From the NCBI RefSeq assembly GCF_020829495.1, contig NZ_JAIVFQ010000010.1, forward strand, positions 1 through 64,000: 64,000 nt of DNA. The letters are read 5' to 3'. The notes beneath the pieces are model-generated. The model did no database searches. It saw nothing but the letters and a program-made list of their open reading frames with translations, and was not told where the DNA came from. Made by a program: the position numbers and the translations under genes. This document shows, piece by piece, positions 42,626-50,812 of this stretch. This DNA is from Nostoc favosum CHAB5714 (lineage in GTDB: Bacteria > Cyanobacteriota > Cyanobacteriia > Cyanobacteriales > Nostocaceae). The stretch's first letter is position 1; every line of letters starts with the position of its first letter.

Positions 42626-43969
42626 CTAAACTCTTGCTGCACGGAGGGCTGAAGCCACTCCGTTCCGCTTTTTAGTTTTGGTTTCCCAAATTTTAAATTT
42701 GGTAGCAAGGGTCAAAACTTGCCTACAGACCTTGACTAGGCATAAGCCTAACTGTGTCTCTACTTTGCGAAGAATATTTGCCGCGCCGTTCAAATCAGCG
42801 TTAACTAAAATTCCTTGGCTGGTGCGATATATACCACGTTTAACTCTTTTTCCGCTTGGCTCCCACCCTTCAGGTTTTGCACCGAAAGTAGGTAGAATAT
42901 CACCATCTAGAAAACTAGTTTTACTGGTGTAGGATTCCTCTGTTTCAACAAACCTAATACCGTAGTACTCGCACAATTGCTTAATTCGTTCCTTGAGCTT
43001 TGCTGTTGGTATTTGAACAAAAGATTGAGTTGTTTTACCAAGTGTTACTTGTTGTCGTTGTCCAGGATTCCATCCAAAAACCACTGTCCCAATTTGATGT
43101 TCGATGCAGTGGTCAATAATTAACCGTGCTGCTTTGTTTACAGCGTCCCGCATCTGACGATTACGTTTCTCTGTTATGTGGGCTAGCTGTTCATCCCAAT
43201 ATCCTTGTGGTTTACCTTCTTTTAGAGTACTAACACGCTTGTTATACCACTGGTTAAGGCTTTTAACCTTGTGTCCATCAACTATAAAACTAGTTCCAGT
43301 ATTGGAGACACAGCTTAACCAGTTGTTAATGCCAGGGTCGATTGCTAAAGCATATTGTAGATTAAGGTTTAAGACCTCTGGCGGTTCTTGCTCATAGACA
43401 AACTCAGCATAAAAGCACTGATTACGTGGCAGTATCCGCAATTCTTTAATATCGGCGAACTGCAAGTTAGATGGCATCGAAATCATGAAACTATCAAGCT
43501 TAAACCATCGCTTAACTGTGTTACCCAAAGGAATTTTAATCTGAGTCCCGATTAATTTTAATGCCTGCTTGGGATATGTCACCAAAGCATACCCATTGCC
43601 TTTGCGATAGCTAGGTAATCTCGGTTGAAAATGCAAATCACCTTTGTTGTACTTTTTATCTAATTCCTTGAATGATTTGAACGACTCAGCAACCGACCTT
43701 AAAATCTGTTGTGCGGCTTGAGAGTGCAAAACCTGATAATGTTTATTAAACTTGTATTCTTTTTCAAGGTCGTATTTGCCAATTAGCTTGCCAGTCTTGA
43801 AAAACAACTGACGGGCATAGTATATTCCACAGTTAGTTAATTTGTGAGACTCAGAACAAATAAACTCTAATATTGCTTTTAGATCGTTGTTTGGGACAAT
43901 TAAGTTTTGTTGGCATCCGTACAAGAAAGCTTTTCTCCTCCGGTATATGCTACTTATAATAGTATACAC
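42626..43969 (-). CDS. tnpB: TnpB-family RNA-guided nuclease/transposase-associated protein
   Basis: The 447-residue protein has the OrfB/TnpB layout: an N-terminal helical domain (LHSQAAQQILRSVAESFKSF), a beta barrel and a RuvC domain. The first RuvC Asp is D211 in AIDPGINN, and the last is D392 in NADLNGAANIL. The usual Glu after the second strand is missing (VVFGWNPGQRQQ, 296-307), and VETEESYTSK (341-350) supplies nearby Glu residues. The Cys4 zinc finger is absent. This matches a TnpB group with a rearranged active site. A guide RNA would cover the 3' end of the gene and the hairpin at about 42602-42623. Confidence 0.88.
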   Translation of the reverse strand: MYTIISSIYRRRKAFLYGCQQNLIVPNNDLKAILEFICSESHKLTNCGIYYARQLFFKTGKLIGKYDLEKEYKFNKHYQVLHSQAAQQILRSVAESFKSFKELDKKYNKGDLHFQPRLPSYRKGNGYALVTYPKQALKLIGTQIKIPLGNTVKRWFKLDSFMISMPSNLQFADIKELRILPRNQCFYAEFVYEQEPPEVLNLNLQYALAIDPGINNWLSCVSNTGTSFIVDGHKVKSLNQWYNKRVSTLKEGKPQGYWDEQLAHITEKRNRQMRDAVNKAARLIIDHCIEHQIGTVVFGWNPGQRQQVTLGKTTQSFVQIPTAKLKERIKQLCEYYGIRFVETEESYTSKTSFLDGDILPTFGAKPEGWEPSGKRVKRGIYRTSQGILVNADLNGAANILRKVETQLGLCLVKVCRQVLTLATKFKIWETKTKKRNGVASALRAARV

Positions 43970-43986
43970 ATATTTTAAGTCATATA

Positions 43987-44169
43987 ATGGTATTCAAGAA
44001 AAAACATAAAAATGGGTTTACTACCAATAGAGAGCATCCATTAATCAGCAATCCAGTTTGTTTGCGAATGGATGAAGAATTAGCCAAAGAGTTAAAAGCC
44101 ATACCTGACTGGCAAGAACGGCTAAGATTAGCATTACCTGAATTGATCAAAAAATGGAAGGCAGGATAA
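43987..44169 (+). CDS. Small protein encoded divergently to tnpB
   Basis: The 60-residue basic protein reads MVFKKKHKNGFTTNREHPLI and then SNPVCLRMDEELAKELKAIP, ending DWQERLRLALPELIKKWKAG. The middle looks like a strand followed by two helices, a ribbon-helix-helix-like pattern. I recall similar small ORFs next to tnpB in other cyanobacteria. It starts 18 bases from the tnpB start on the other strand, so a shared promoter and a regulator role for tnpB are plausible but unproven. Confidence 0.7.
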   Translation: MVFKKKHKNGFTTNREHPLISNPVCLRMDEELAKELKAIPDWQERLRLALPELIKKWKAG

Positions 44170-44282
44170 ATCCTGCCGTGTCGTGTTTCATCCCCTCTCT
44201 AAAGAGTAGGGGCTTTACACTCCCGCTAATTCCTTTGTAAACTACTTTTCAAACAACCTCTCAATAAGGATTAAAATTTTGC

Positions 44283-44390
44283 TGACGAGTCTTTGAACTG
44301 CGTTCATCCACCTCAGATACTCGTTGACGAGTCTTTGAACTGCGTTCATCCACCTCAGATACTCGTTGACGAGTCTTTGAACTCCGTAAG
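44283..44390. repeat. 42-bp tandem repeat, about 2.5 copies
   Basis: The unit starts TGACGAGTCTTTGAACTGCG at 44283, 44325 and 44367 and ends CATCCACCTCAGATACTCGT. The first two copies are identical. The period is twice 21 bp. It lies just outside the estimated end of the TnpB element. One frame is open through all copies, but it has no start codon. Confidence 0.9.
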
Positions 44391-44569
44391 CCTTTAACCC
44401 AAAAATGATAAGTTTAGACTGGCTTCTCCCATGTCTTTAGGTTATTTCTAATTATTCTAATTTTTATCTAAAGATTCACTTTCAAGGCAGTTTCTTATTA
44501 CTTATGACAGTTACTTTAAATCATTCTGATGAGTGAAAGTATATATACTTAATAACTGAGGTTCAAAGC

Positions 44570-44809
44570 ATGGACTCAACAGGTAAGGTTCAAACTGGGG
44601 ACTCCTCCTGGTCTCTTCCACTGCCGTTGAAAGAGTATGCAATGAGCCGAGTAACTGTCTACTTTTATAGCGACAGATGGGTTCCAATTAAATATTGTTC
44701 TTTGGAAAAGGCAATTTTGCTTCACCAGAAGGCAAACTTAGAAGGCAAGGAAATTTTATTATTTCCTGTTAATTTAGACCCTAATCAACTCTCAAACTCT
44801 TTTAACTAA
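44570..44809 (+). CDS. Possible small protein of unknown function
   Basis: The 79-residue frame has a plausible folded part (about 25-68: SRVTVYFYSDRWVPIKYCSL, EKAILLHQKANLEGKEILLF). The first 24 residues look less typical, so the start could be the ATG at 44642 (MSRVTVYF). There is no strong ribosome binding site at either start. The product is unrecognised; coding is likely but not certain. Confidence 0.5.
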   Translation: MDSTGKVQTGDSSWSLPLPLKEYAMSRVTVYFYSDRWVPIKYCSLEKAILLHQKANLEGKEILLFPVNLDPNQLSNSFN

Positions 44810-45243
44810 AATGCATTGAGTTAGACTCTTTTTTAAACATTTTGCCAACAAATGAATCGGCTATACAGGTGTACATAAGTACGCCTTTATTTGTAAATGT
44901 TAAATATTAGACCTCTTGCAAAAGTCCTTAACACCCCAATACGGTTCGGATAAGACTTGATCCCCCTAACCCCCCTTAAAAAGGGGGGCTAAGAATGCCT
45001 CTATGAAATTAAAGTATAGGCATTTTCAATCAGGTGAGGTACAAGTATGCAAATAGACCTAACCCCCTAACCCCCTTCCCGAAGCGGGAAGGGGGAACAA
45101 TTTTGACCTCTCTCCTAAAAGGAGAGAGGAATGGAAGTGAGGTCAAAATTGTACCTCACGCTTGTCGAGAACCGCTATACCAGCATCACAGATAAAGATT
45201 ACCAGATCAGGTGTTCATCTACAGCGCTCACAGATTGTAGCAA
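44810..45243. repeat. Repeat-dense gap
   Basis: It contains a lone left end AGACCTCTTGCAAAAGTCC at 44909, an AACCCCCCTTAAAAAGGGGGG palindrome (about 44968-44988) and the inverted-repeat element at 45034-45159. No gene is visible. The mosaic suggests several insertions into each other. Confidence 0.7.
45034..45159. mobile_element. Small inverted-repeat element (GTGAGGTACAA ends)
   Basis: GTGAGGTACAA at 45034-45044 and TTGTACCTCAC at 45149-45159 are exact inverted ends 126 bases apart. Inside are CCCCTTCCCGAAGCGGGAAGGGG and CTCTCTCCT-AGGAGAGAG hairpins. It has no coding capacity. No clear target duplication was seen. Confidence 0.6.
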
Positions 45244-45921
45244 TCAAACCAACCCAGAACGCAGTGCCACAACTGCTGCTTGCACGCGATCGTCCACTGC
45301 TAATTTATTCATAATCCCTCGGACGTGAGTTTTGATGGTGTTGGGACTGAGATAGAGTTTTTCGGCAATCTCCGGGTTACTCAAGCCGTCTACCATGAGT
45401 TTCAACACTTCTAACTCGCGCCCAGATAAGTTGGCGGTGTTGGTGGTGGGTAAGGGCGGTTTGAGATTATCAATTACTCGCCGCGCAATTTGGGGATCGA
45501 GATAGGCTGCACCATCAACTGCGGCTGCGATCGCACTTAACAATCGTTCCACACTTGCACCTTTAATACAATATGCATCTGCACCGCTAGAGAGTGCCGC
45601 AATAATTTCTGTCTCCGTTTGATGAGATGTCAGCATCACCACATGAGTTGCTGGCAGCGCCGCCTTAATTTGCTGTGTTGCTGCAATGCCATCCAATCGC
45701 GGCAACCCAATATCCATAACCACCAAATCAGGTTTCAGTTGCAGCGCTGCTTGAACTCCCAAATAACCATCTTCTGCTTGTCCGACAATCTCCAACTGAG
45801 GATGAGCCATTAACGATTGCTCTAATCCCAGTTGCATCATCGGATCATCTTCGACAATTAACACGCGCAACGGCGGAGCATTGGTGGGTAAATTTAAGGG
45901 ATAGCGACTATCTAAAGACAT
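45244..45921 (-). CDS. NarL/LuxR-type response regulator
   Basis: The 225-residue protein has a receiver domain (about 18-135) with VEDD (23-26), the phosphorylated Asp D70 in VVMDIGLP and Lys in CIKGAS. The C-terminal LuxR helix-turn-helix (about 160-220) reads LSGRELEVLKLMVDGLSNPE then IAEKLYLSPNTIKTHVRGIM. It would control transcription on phosphorylation by a histidine kinase, but no kinase gene is adjacent. The target genes are unknown. Confidence 0.92.
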   Translation of the reverse strand: MSLDSRYPLNLPTNAPPLRVLIVEDDPMMQLGLEQSLMAHPQLEIVGQAEDGYLGVQAALQLKPDLVVMDIGLPRLDGIAATQQIKAALPATHVVMLTSHQTETEIIAALSSGADAYCIKGASVERLLSAIAAAVDGAAYLDPQIARRVIDNLKPPLPTTNTANLSGRELEVLKLMVDGLSNPEIAEKLYLSPNTIKTHVRGIMNKLAVDDRVQAAVVALRSGLV

Positions 45922-46149
45922 TTTATTAATTAAGAGTTGGCGGTTAAGAGTTAGGAGTTAGGAGTTAAGAATAGCTTTTAAGGTTAAGTATTTAGGTTTC
46001 CAAAAAATAATTGAGGAATTTCTCAATTATTAAACTGAGATTTAGGGCTTCAGACAATTATGTTGGTTCTCAAGCTCAAGAAATTGGTCTAATCTGAAAA
46101 ACCTACCAATCATAAACAAAGGAGGAAGTTAGGAGCTATTCATAACTCT

Positions 46150-46205
46150 TTAATTCTTAACTCCTAACTTCTAACTTCTAACTTCTAACTTCTAACTCCT
46201 AACTT
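46150..46205. repeat. STRR repeat CTTCTAA
   Basis: CTTCTAA/CTCCTAA heptamers are repeated about six times, ending against the era stop codon. The gap between era and the response regulator also holds AGTTAGG heptamers near 45950. Confidence 0.8.
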
Positions 46206-46209
46206 AATT

Positions 46210-47184
46210 TTATTCTTCCACGCGATAGCCTAACTCTGCTAAACTAATCCGCGACTGTCGCCATTTTGGTTGGACTTTGACAAACAATTCTAGGTAAACT
46301 TTACCAGAGATTAACTTTTGGATTTGTTCGCGGGCTTCGCTACCAATTGCTTTGAGCATTGCTCCACCTTTGCCAATGAGTATGCCTTTTTGGGAATCGC
46401 GCTCGACGTTGATGGTAGCAAGTATACGGGTAATGCTGGGAGTTTCTTCTACTAAATCAATAGCGATCGCAACTGAATGGGGTACTTCTTCACGAGTCAA
46501 TAATAAAATTTGTTCTCGGATTAATTCACCCATAATAAAGCGTTCTGGTTGGTCAGTTACCAAATCTGGCGGGTAGTATAACGGCCCAATTTCTAAATGT
46601 TCAATTAATAATTCTTGAAGTTGCGGTAATCCTGCACTCGTCTTGGCAGAAAATTTCACGATTTCCCATTCATGGGACTGGGCCATCTGAGCGTAACTAT
46701 CATCTAGAAACTGAGAATCGGACGGTTGTTGGTCGATTTTGTTCACGCCCAAAATCACTGGTGTTTTGCTGCGACACAGCAATTCGGCAATATAGCGATC
46801 GCCCGCTCCACAAGCTACCGCTCCATCTACCACAAATAGCACTACATCTACCGATTCAATGGCAATTTTGGCATTTTGCACCAATACTTCCCCCAATTGA
46901 TGATGGGGCTTATGAATTCCTGGCGTATCTACAAAAATTAATTGCGCTTCTGGTGTAGTTAAAATGCCCCGCAAGCGGTTACGTGTAGTTTGCGCTATTG
47001 GTGATGTAATGGCTATTTTTTGTCCTACTAATTGATTCATCAAAGTAGATTTACCGACATTAGGACGACCAACAATGCCGATAAAACCTGATTTGAATTC
47101 AGGAGGAGCCTGTGGGATTGTGACTTCTCCTGGAAAGGAGAAGTTGTAATTATCAATACTAGTCACCTTTGGCTCCACCCTCAT
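46210..47184 (-). CDS. era: GTPase Era
   Basis: Era is an essential GTPase that helps 16S rRNA processing and small-subunit assembly. G1 is GIVGRPNVGKST, G3 DTPGIHKPHHQ, G4 NKID. The C-terminal KH domain has the RNA-binding loop GKGGAMLKAIGSEAREQIQ. Length is 324 residues, with an N-terminal extension of about 30 before the GTPase core. The start codon at 47184 lies within a 117-bp duplicated segment, so the true start may differ. The ATG given here is the first in frame; other candidates further in are weak. Confidence 0.95.
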   Translation of the reverse strand: MRVEPKVTSIDNYNFSFPGEVTIPQAPPEFKSGFIGIVGRPNVGKSTLMNQLVGQKIAITSPIAQTTRNRLRGILTTPEAQLIFVDTPGIHKPHHQLGEVLVQNAKIAIESVDVVLFVVDGAVACGAGDRYIAELLCRSKTPVILGVNKIDQQPSDSQFLDDSYAQMAQSHEWEIVKFSAKTSAGLPQLQELLIEHLEIGPLYYPPDLVTDQPERFIMGELIREQILLLTREEVPHSVAIAIDLVEETPSITRILATINVERDSQKGILIGKGGAMLKAIGSEAREQIQKLISGKVYLELFVKVQPKWRQSRISLAELGYRVEE

Positions 47185-47405
47185 ATTTTACAGCTGGGAT
47201 AACTTGGTTTTTTCTTAGACACAAAACAAACATAAAATTACCCTGGCATTTTTAGGGATTGCTTTTGCCGAGGTTTAATCTACTACTGGCTCTACACCTA
47301 ATATTTTACAGCTAAGATAACTTTGTTTTGTTTTTAGATACAAAACAAACATAAAATTACTTTGGCATTTACAAGGAGCGCATTTGCTTAGGTTTAATCT
47401 GCTGC
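47171..47405. repeat. 117-bp tandem duplication upstream of era
   Basis: Two copies start at about 47171 and 47288. Both carry GGCTC-ACC-ATATTTTACAGCT, a stretch with ACAAAACAAACATAAAATTAC, GGCATTT, and GGTTTAATCT near the end. The copies differ at about one base in six, so the event is old. The first copy includes the first codons of era; in the second the matching ATG is lost. Confidence 0.8.
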
Positions 47406-47449
47406 TAATGTCTTAAGTTTCATCGACTACTCAATATATTTGGAGCAAA

Positions 47450-48547
47450 ATGTCAATAAAAAATATGGGAGAACCCAAACGCATTGGAATTCTTACCAGT
47501 GGAGGTGATTGTTCTGGCTTAAATGCTGTGATTAGAGCTGTAGTGAATTGTGCTGTGGATACTTACGGCTGGGAGGTTTTGGGAATTCGTCAAGCGACTC
47601 TTGGATTAATGGCGCGTCCCCCACAATTCACAAAGCTGGAAGTTGATCAAGTTGACTCGCTGTTAACTGCGGGTGGCACAATGTTGGGGACAACCAATAA
47701 AGGCGACCCTTTTGCTTTTCCAATGGCGGATGGAAGTGTAAGCGATCGCTCCGAAGAAATCATTGCAGGTTATCATGAGCTAGGTTTAGACGCTTTGATT
47801 GGTATTGGCGGTGATGGTAGTTTGGCAATTCTGCGTCGCCTCGCCCAACAAGGAGGCATTAATCTAGTAGGTATTCCCAAAACGATTGATAACGATATTG
47901 GCGTTACTGAACATGCTATTGGTTTTGATACAGCAGTCAATATTGCCACAGAAGCACTAGATAGGTTGCATTTTACTGCTGCAAGTCATAGCCGAGTCAT
48001 GATTTTGGAAGTAATGGGGCGTGATGCTGGACACATAGCAATAGCTGCGGGAATTGCGGGGGGAGCAAATGTAATTTTAATTCCCGAAATCCCTTACACA
48101 GTTGAGCATATTTGCCACAAAATTAAAGAACGCCAAGAGAAAGGCAAAAACTATTGTTTGATAATTGTTTCCGAAGCGGTTCGTACCCACGATGGGGAAA
48201 ATGTGACGATTACAAATCGCTTAGGTCAATCTCGATATGGTGGAATTGGTGAGTATTTAGCAGATAAAATTATTGAACACATTGGTGTAGAAACGCGAGT
48301 CACAGTTTTAGGACATATTCAACGGGGTGGAACTGCTTCACCACTAGATAGATTAGTTGCAACTGCTTTTGGCGTTGCAGCAGTTAATCTCATTGCAGAA
48401 GATAAATACGATCGCATGGTGACTTGGCAAAATCGCCAAGTATTAAGTGTACCAATTACAGAAGCGATCGCTCAATATAGCGCCGTCGATGCCAATGGTA
48501 CTTTAGTTAAAACCGCTCGTGGTATGGGTATTTATTTAGGAGACTAA
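47450..48547 (+). CDS. pfkA: ATP-dependent 6-phosphofructokinase
   Basis: PfkA makes fructose 1,6-bisphosphate in glycolysis. The 365-residue protein shows LTSGGDCSGLNAVIRA (about 16-31), GIGGDGSLA, the catalytic PKTIDNDI, GFDTAVNIA, EVMGRDAGHIA and LGHIQRGG. GGDGS favours ATP over pyrophosphate as phosphate donor. Length fits the group III PFKs of cyanobacteria, longer than E. coli PfkA. AAAATGTCAATAAAAAATATG offers a second in-frame ATG at 47465 close to the first. A hairpin at 48561-48581 follows. Confidence 0.95.
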   Translation: MSIKNMGEPKRIGILTSGGDCSGLNAVIRAVVNCAVDTYGWEVLGIRQATLGLMARPPQFTKLEVDQVDSLLTAGGTMLGTTNKGDPFAFPMADGSVSDRSEEIIAGYHELGLDALIGIGGDGSLAILRRLAQQGGINLVGIPKTIDNDIGVTEHAIGFDTAVNIATEALDRLHFTAASHSRVMILEVMGRDAGHIAIAAGIAGGANVILIPEIPYTVEHICHKIKERQEKGKNYCLIIVSEAVRTHDGENVTITNRLGQSRYGGIGEYLADKIIEHIGVETRVTVLGHIQRGGTASPLDRLVATAFGVAAVNLIAEDKYDRMVTWQNRQVLSVPITEAIAQYSAVDANGTLVKTARGMGIYLGD

Positions 48548-48560
48548 ACATACATCATAC

Positions 48561-48581
48561 AGGCACAGCTATGCTGTGCCT
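48561..48581 (+). terminator. Hairpin after pfkA
   Basis: AGGCACAGC and GCTGTGCCT pair perfectly over a three-base loop, 14 bases after the pfkA stop. No long T run follows, so it is a likely but not certain terminator. Confidence 0.55.
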
Positions 48582-48697
48582 ATCAAAGTACAAATTCAGC
48601 AGGCATTTTTTAACTGCCCTAAATACATCCAGTACCGCGTGGTCTATTTACCTGAAAATAGCTGTAATATAATCATAATATTAGGTCTGTTAATATT

Positions 48698-49534
48698 GTG
48701 AGTTTTGATAATGTTTGTAAGCTGCTGGCAGAAAAATATCCAGCAGATTTTGTTCGGTGGTTAATTGCTGAGGAATCGGCAAATATAAAGGTGCTAAAAA
48801 CTGAATTAAGCTTGGAACCAATTCGTGCAGATTCTGTGACTTTTATTCAAACTAAAAACAGGATTCTGCATATTGAGTTTCAGACTTTAAGACAGTCTAG
48901 CCCTGCAATTCCCTTCCGAATGCTAGATTATTCCGTGAGATTAAAGCGTCAGTATAAATGTCCAGTTGTGCAGGTAGTCATCTTTTTGCAAGAAACAAAC
49001 GATGAAATTGCTTTTACCCAAGAATATGTGGATGATACGACTGTACACCGCTATCAAGTAATACGGATGTGGGAGCAAGATTCGAGTGTATTCTTAAATA
49101 ATGCAAATTTATTACCTCTGGCTACTCTGAGTCGTACTGATTCCCCACAAGGTTTATTGTCCCAGGTTGCTGAAAAAGTGGCTACAATTTCAGATAGGGA
49201 GACAAAACAAAATATTGCCGGGTATACAGAAATTTTAGCTGGTTTGCGATTCGACAAAACTTTGATTCGTCAATTGTTAAGTGAGGATATTATGCAAGAA
49301 TCAGTGATTTATCAAGATATTTTGCAGAAGGGACAAGAACAGGGTAAACAACAAGAAGCTTTTTCTTTATGTATGTCTCTGCTAGAAGAACGTTTTGGTG
49401 AGATTGATGAATCAATTTATCAAAAAGTTCAAGGTTTGAAAATTGAACAATTAGAGGCTTTATGTCGATCGCTTTTAAGAATGTCTGAGATGGATGATTT
49501 AGTAACTTGGTTGGAACACCAACAAAGTAGTTGA
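48698..49534 (+). CDS. Rpn-family putative nuclease with DUF4351 end
   Basis: The 278-residue protein starts with GTG at 48698. Its Rpn/PD-(D/E)XK domain is typical: FVRWLIAEESANIKVLKTEL, the active-site strands RADSVTFIQTKNRILHIEFQ and an RMLDYSVRLKRQY helix. A Gln-rich hinge (KGQEQGKQQEA) leads to a C-terminal DUF4351-like part with LLEERFGEIDESI. In Rpn proteins of other bacteria, DNA cutting and recombination have been shown; this member is not studied. Confidence 0.88.
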   Translation: MSFDNVCKLLAEKYPADFVRWLIAEESANIKVLKTELSLEPIRADSVTFIQTKNRILHIEFQTLRQSSPAIPFRMLDYSVRLKRQYKCPVVQVVIFLQETNDEIAFTQEYVDDTTVHRYQVIRMWEQDSSVFLNNANLLPLATLSRTDSPQGLLSQVAEKVATISDRETKQNIAGYTEILAGLRFDKTLIRQLLSEDIMQESVIYQDILQKGQEQGKQQEAFSLCMSLLEERFGEIDESIYQKVQGLKIEQLEALCRSLLRMSEMDDLVTWLEHQQSS

Positions 49535-49725
49535 AGTTAAATTGATTTTTAGAAAGCGATCGCACCTCTCTACAACCCTAAATGCGTAAACGCAACGCGG
49601 CTTTTCATTAGAAATCGCACTCAACTTGTAATCAACCACGGGCGATCGCATTTATAATTTGCTTCCTTGAAGGAAATTTCCGTTTGGGTGCAATCGCTAC
49701 TCACAAAACCAACTTAGTTTTCGAC
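49535..49725. other. Short gap with HIP1 sites
   Basis: The 191 bases hold AGCGATCGCACCTC and GGCGATCGCA sites and no open frame. It may serve as the shared 3' end of the Rpn gene and the PIN toxin gene, which converge. Confidence 0.4.
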
Positions 49726-50136
49726 TTATCTCATTAAAGCTTGAAAACCTGCTTGTACAAAATGCTGATCAAAAGTCAAAGCTTGAGAGACTTCAGCTTG
49801 CTTCATAACTACAAACGAAATACAATCAACTAAACCCCATGCTTTATCTTCATGGGTTTTGTAAAGTATGAATGCTTGTGCGAATAATTCTGGAGTGAGT
49901 CGCACAATTTCTACTTCATCTGAGCCAAAGAAATACTCGATAATTTCAACAGCCTCATTTTTGTAGTTACGAGCTAGTGCATTACCAATTTCTAAAAGTA
50001 CTGCATCAGTTGTGATTAAGAGTTGAGTTTCTAAGCTATCGGCTAATTCGGAGGCTCGTTGGTGATATTGGTCACGCTGATTAATTAATGCTACTACAAA
50101 TAATGTATCAACAAAGATTTTCTTTATCACCCTCAT
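49726..50136 (-). CDS. PIN-domain toxin (VapC-like)
   Basis: The 136-residue protein has the PIN nuclease pattern: Asp in IFVDTLFVVALIN (D10), Glu in LLEIGNALAR and Asp in AWGLVDCISFVVM, then a further Asp in ALTFDQHFVQAG. Such toxins cut RNA with magnesium. The gene overlaps the antitoxin's 3' end by 29 bases if ATG 50136 is used, which suggests coupled translation. The pair differs from the HicAB and HigBA systems in this window. Confidence 0.87.
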   Translation of the reverse strand: MRVIKKIFVDTLFVVALINQRDQYHQRASELADSLETQLLITTDAVLLEIGNALARNYKNEAVEIIEYFFGSDEVEIVRLTPELFAQAFILYKTHEDKAWGLVDCISFVVMKQAEVSQALTFDQHFVQAGFQALMR

Positions 50137-50365
50137 CCCCAGCTAGATAAGAATCAAGATTGCTAGCAAAATCCTCTGGAGCATTTATCTTGATTTGTTT
50201 CAATTTTGACATGAAACTCGGTTTTTTCAAATCTTGTTTAGATTGGGCAAAATCTTTGATTAAAAGATATAGTTCATCTAGATATTCTTCGTTAAGGCTA
50301 TCAATTTCAGCATGAATTTTGTCTTTTGCAGTCATTTCTGCTTTTCCTGTAAATACCATACTCAT
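50108..50365 (-). CDS. Antitoxin partner of the PIN toxin
   Basis: The 85-residue acidic protein precedes the PIN gene on the same strand and overlaps it. A helical segment (KIHAEIDSLNEEYLDELYLL, about 16-35) and a C-terminal acidic part suggest toxin binding. I see no clear DNA-binding domain. ATG at 50333 (MTAKDKIHAEI) is a second possible start. The call rests on position and size more than on motif. Confidence 0.72.
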   Translation of the reverse strand: MSMVFTGKAEMTAKDKIHAEIDSLNEEYLDELYLLIKDFAQSKQDLKKPSFMSKLKQIKINAPEDFASNLDSYLAGDEGDKENLC

Positions 50366-50444
50366 TGTAACTTTTAAGGATAACGGCAGAGCGATCGCAC
50401 CTCCCCACGAAACCCAAAACGCGATTGATCGCCCATATCCCCAC

Positions 50445-50792
50445 CTACTCCGGTAAACCCTCTAAAATCTCCTGTGCTACTTTAGCCCAATATTCATCCT
50501 GATACTCAATATATATCTCCAACGCTGTCTGCAAATTAGCCCTAGCTTCTGCATAGTTTTCCTCAGCTTGTGCAAGCGTTCCTAATTGTCCGTAAGTGCT
50601 AGCACAGGAGTAGCGATCGCCAAATTCGATAAAGATTTCCAGGGCTTGTTGATAATAATCCCGTGTCTAGCCCTATTCTCGCAATTCTTGGGCAACGATT
50701 CCCAAGTGGTGGTAAGTACTAGCACAGGAGTAGCGATCGCCAAATTCGATATTGATTTCCAGGGCTTGTTGATAATAATCCCCCAACTTTCA
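50445..50792 (-). pseudogene. Broken TPR-repeat gene (C-terminal remnant)
   Basis: Read on the minus strand, the frame gives DYYQQALEINIEFGDRYSCA, STYHHLGIVAQELRE, then two in-frame TAG stops (a Tyr codon is probably lost), then DYYQQALEIFIEFGDRYSCA, STYGQLGTLAQAEENYAEAR and a final TPR ending ILEGLPE. These are typical TPRs of large Nostoc NACHT/NB-ARC or CHAT-TPR proteins. The upstream part is missing and begins after a TGA. The near-identical TPR codons explain the duplicated block at 50612-50669 and 50735-50780. Confidence 0.75.
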
Positions 50793-50812
50793 TCACTGCG
50801 AGAACCTAAAAT

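Larger units (their letters stand above)
42590..44225. mobile_element. TnpB-only IS200/IS605-type element (approximate limits)
   Basis: At the 3' side of tnpB, a hairpin with CCCCG-CCAT and ATGG-CGGGG (about 42602-42623) lies beside GACCTCTCC, as at IS605-type ends. At the other side, CATCCCCTCTCTAAAGAGTAGGGG followed by TTTACACTCCCGC (about 44189-44222) forms another hairpin end. Between them lie tnpB (minus) and a divergent 60-aa gene (plus). No tnpA is present, so movement would need a TnpA from elsewhere. The exact ends are estimated. Confidence 0.6.
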
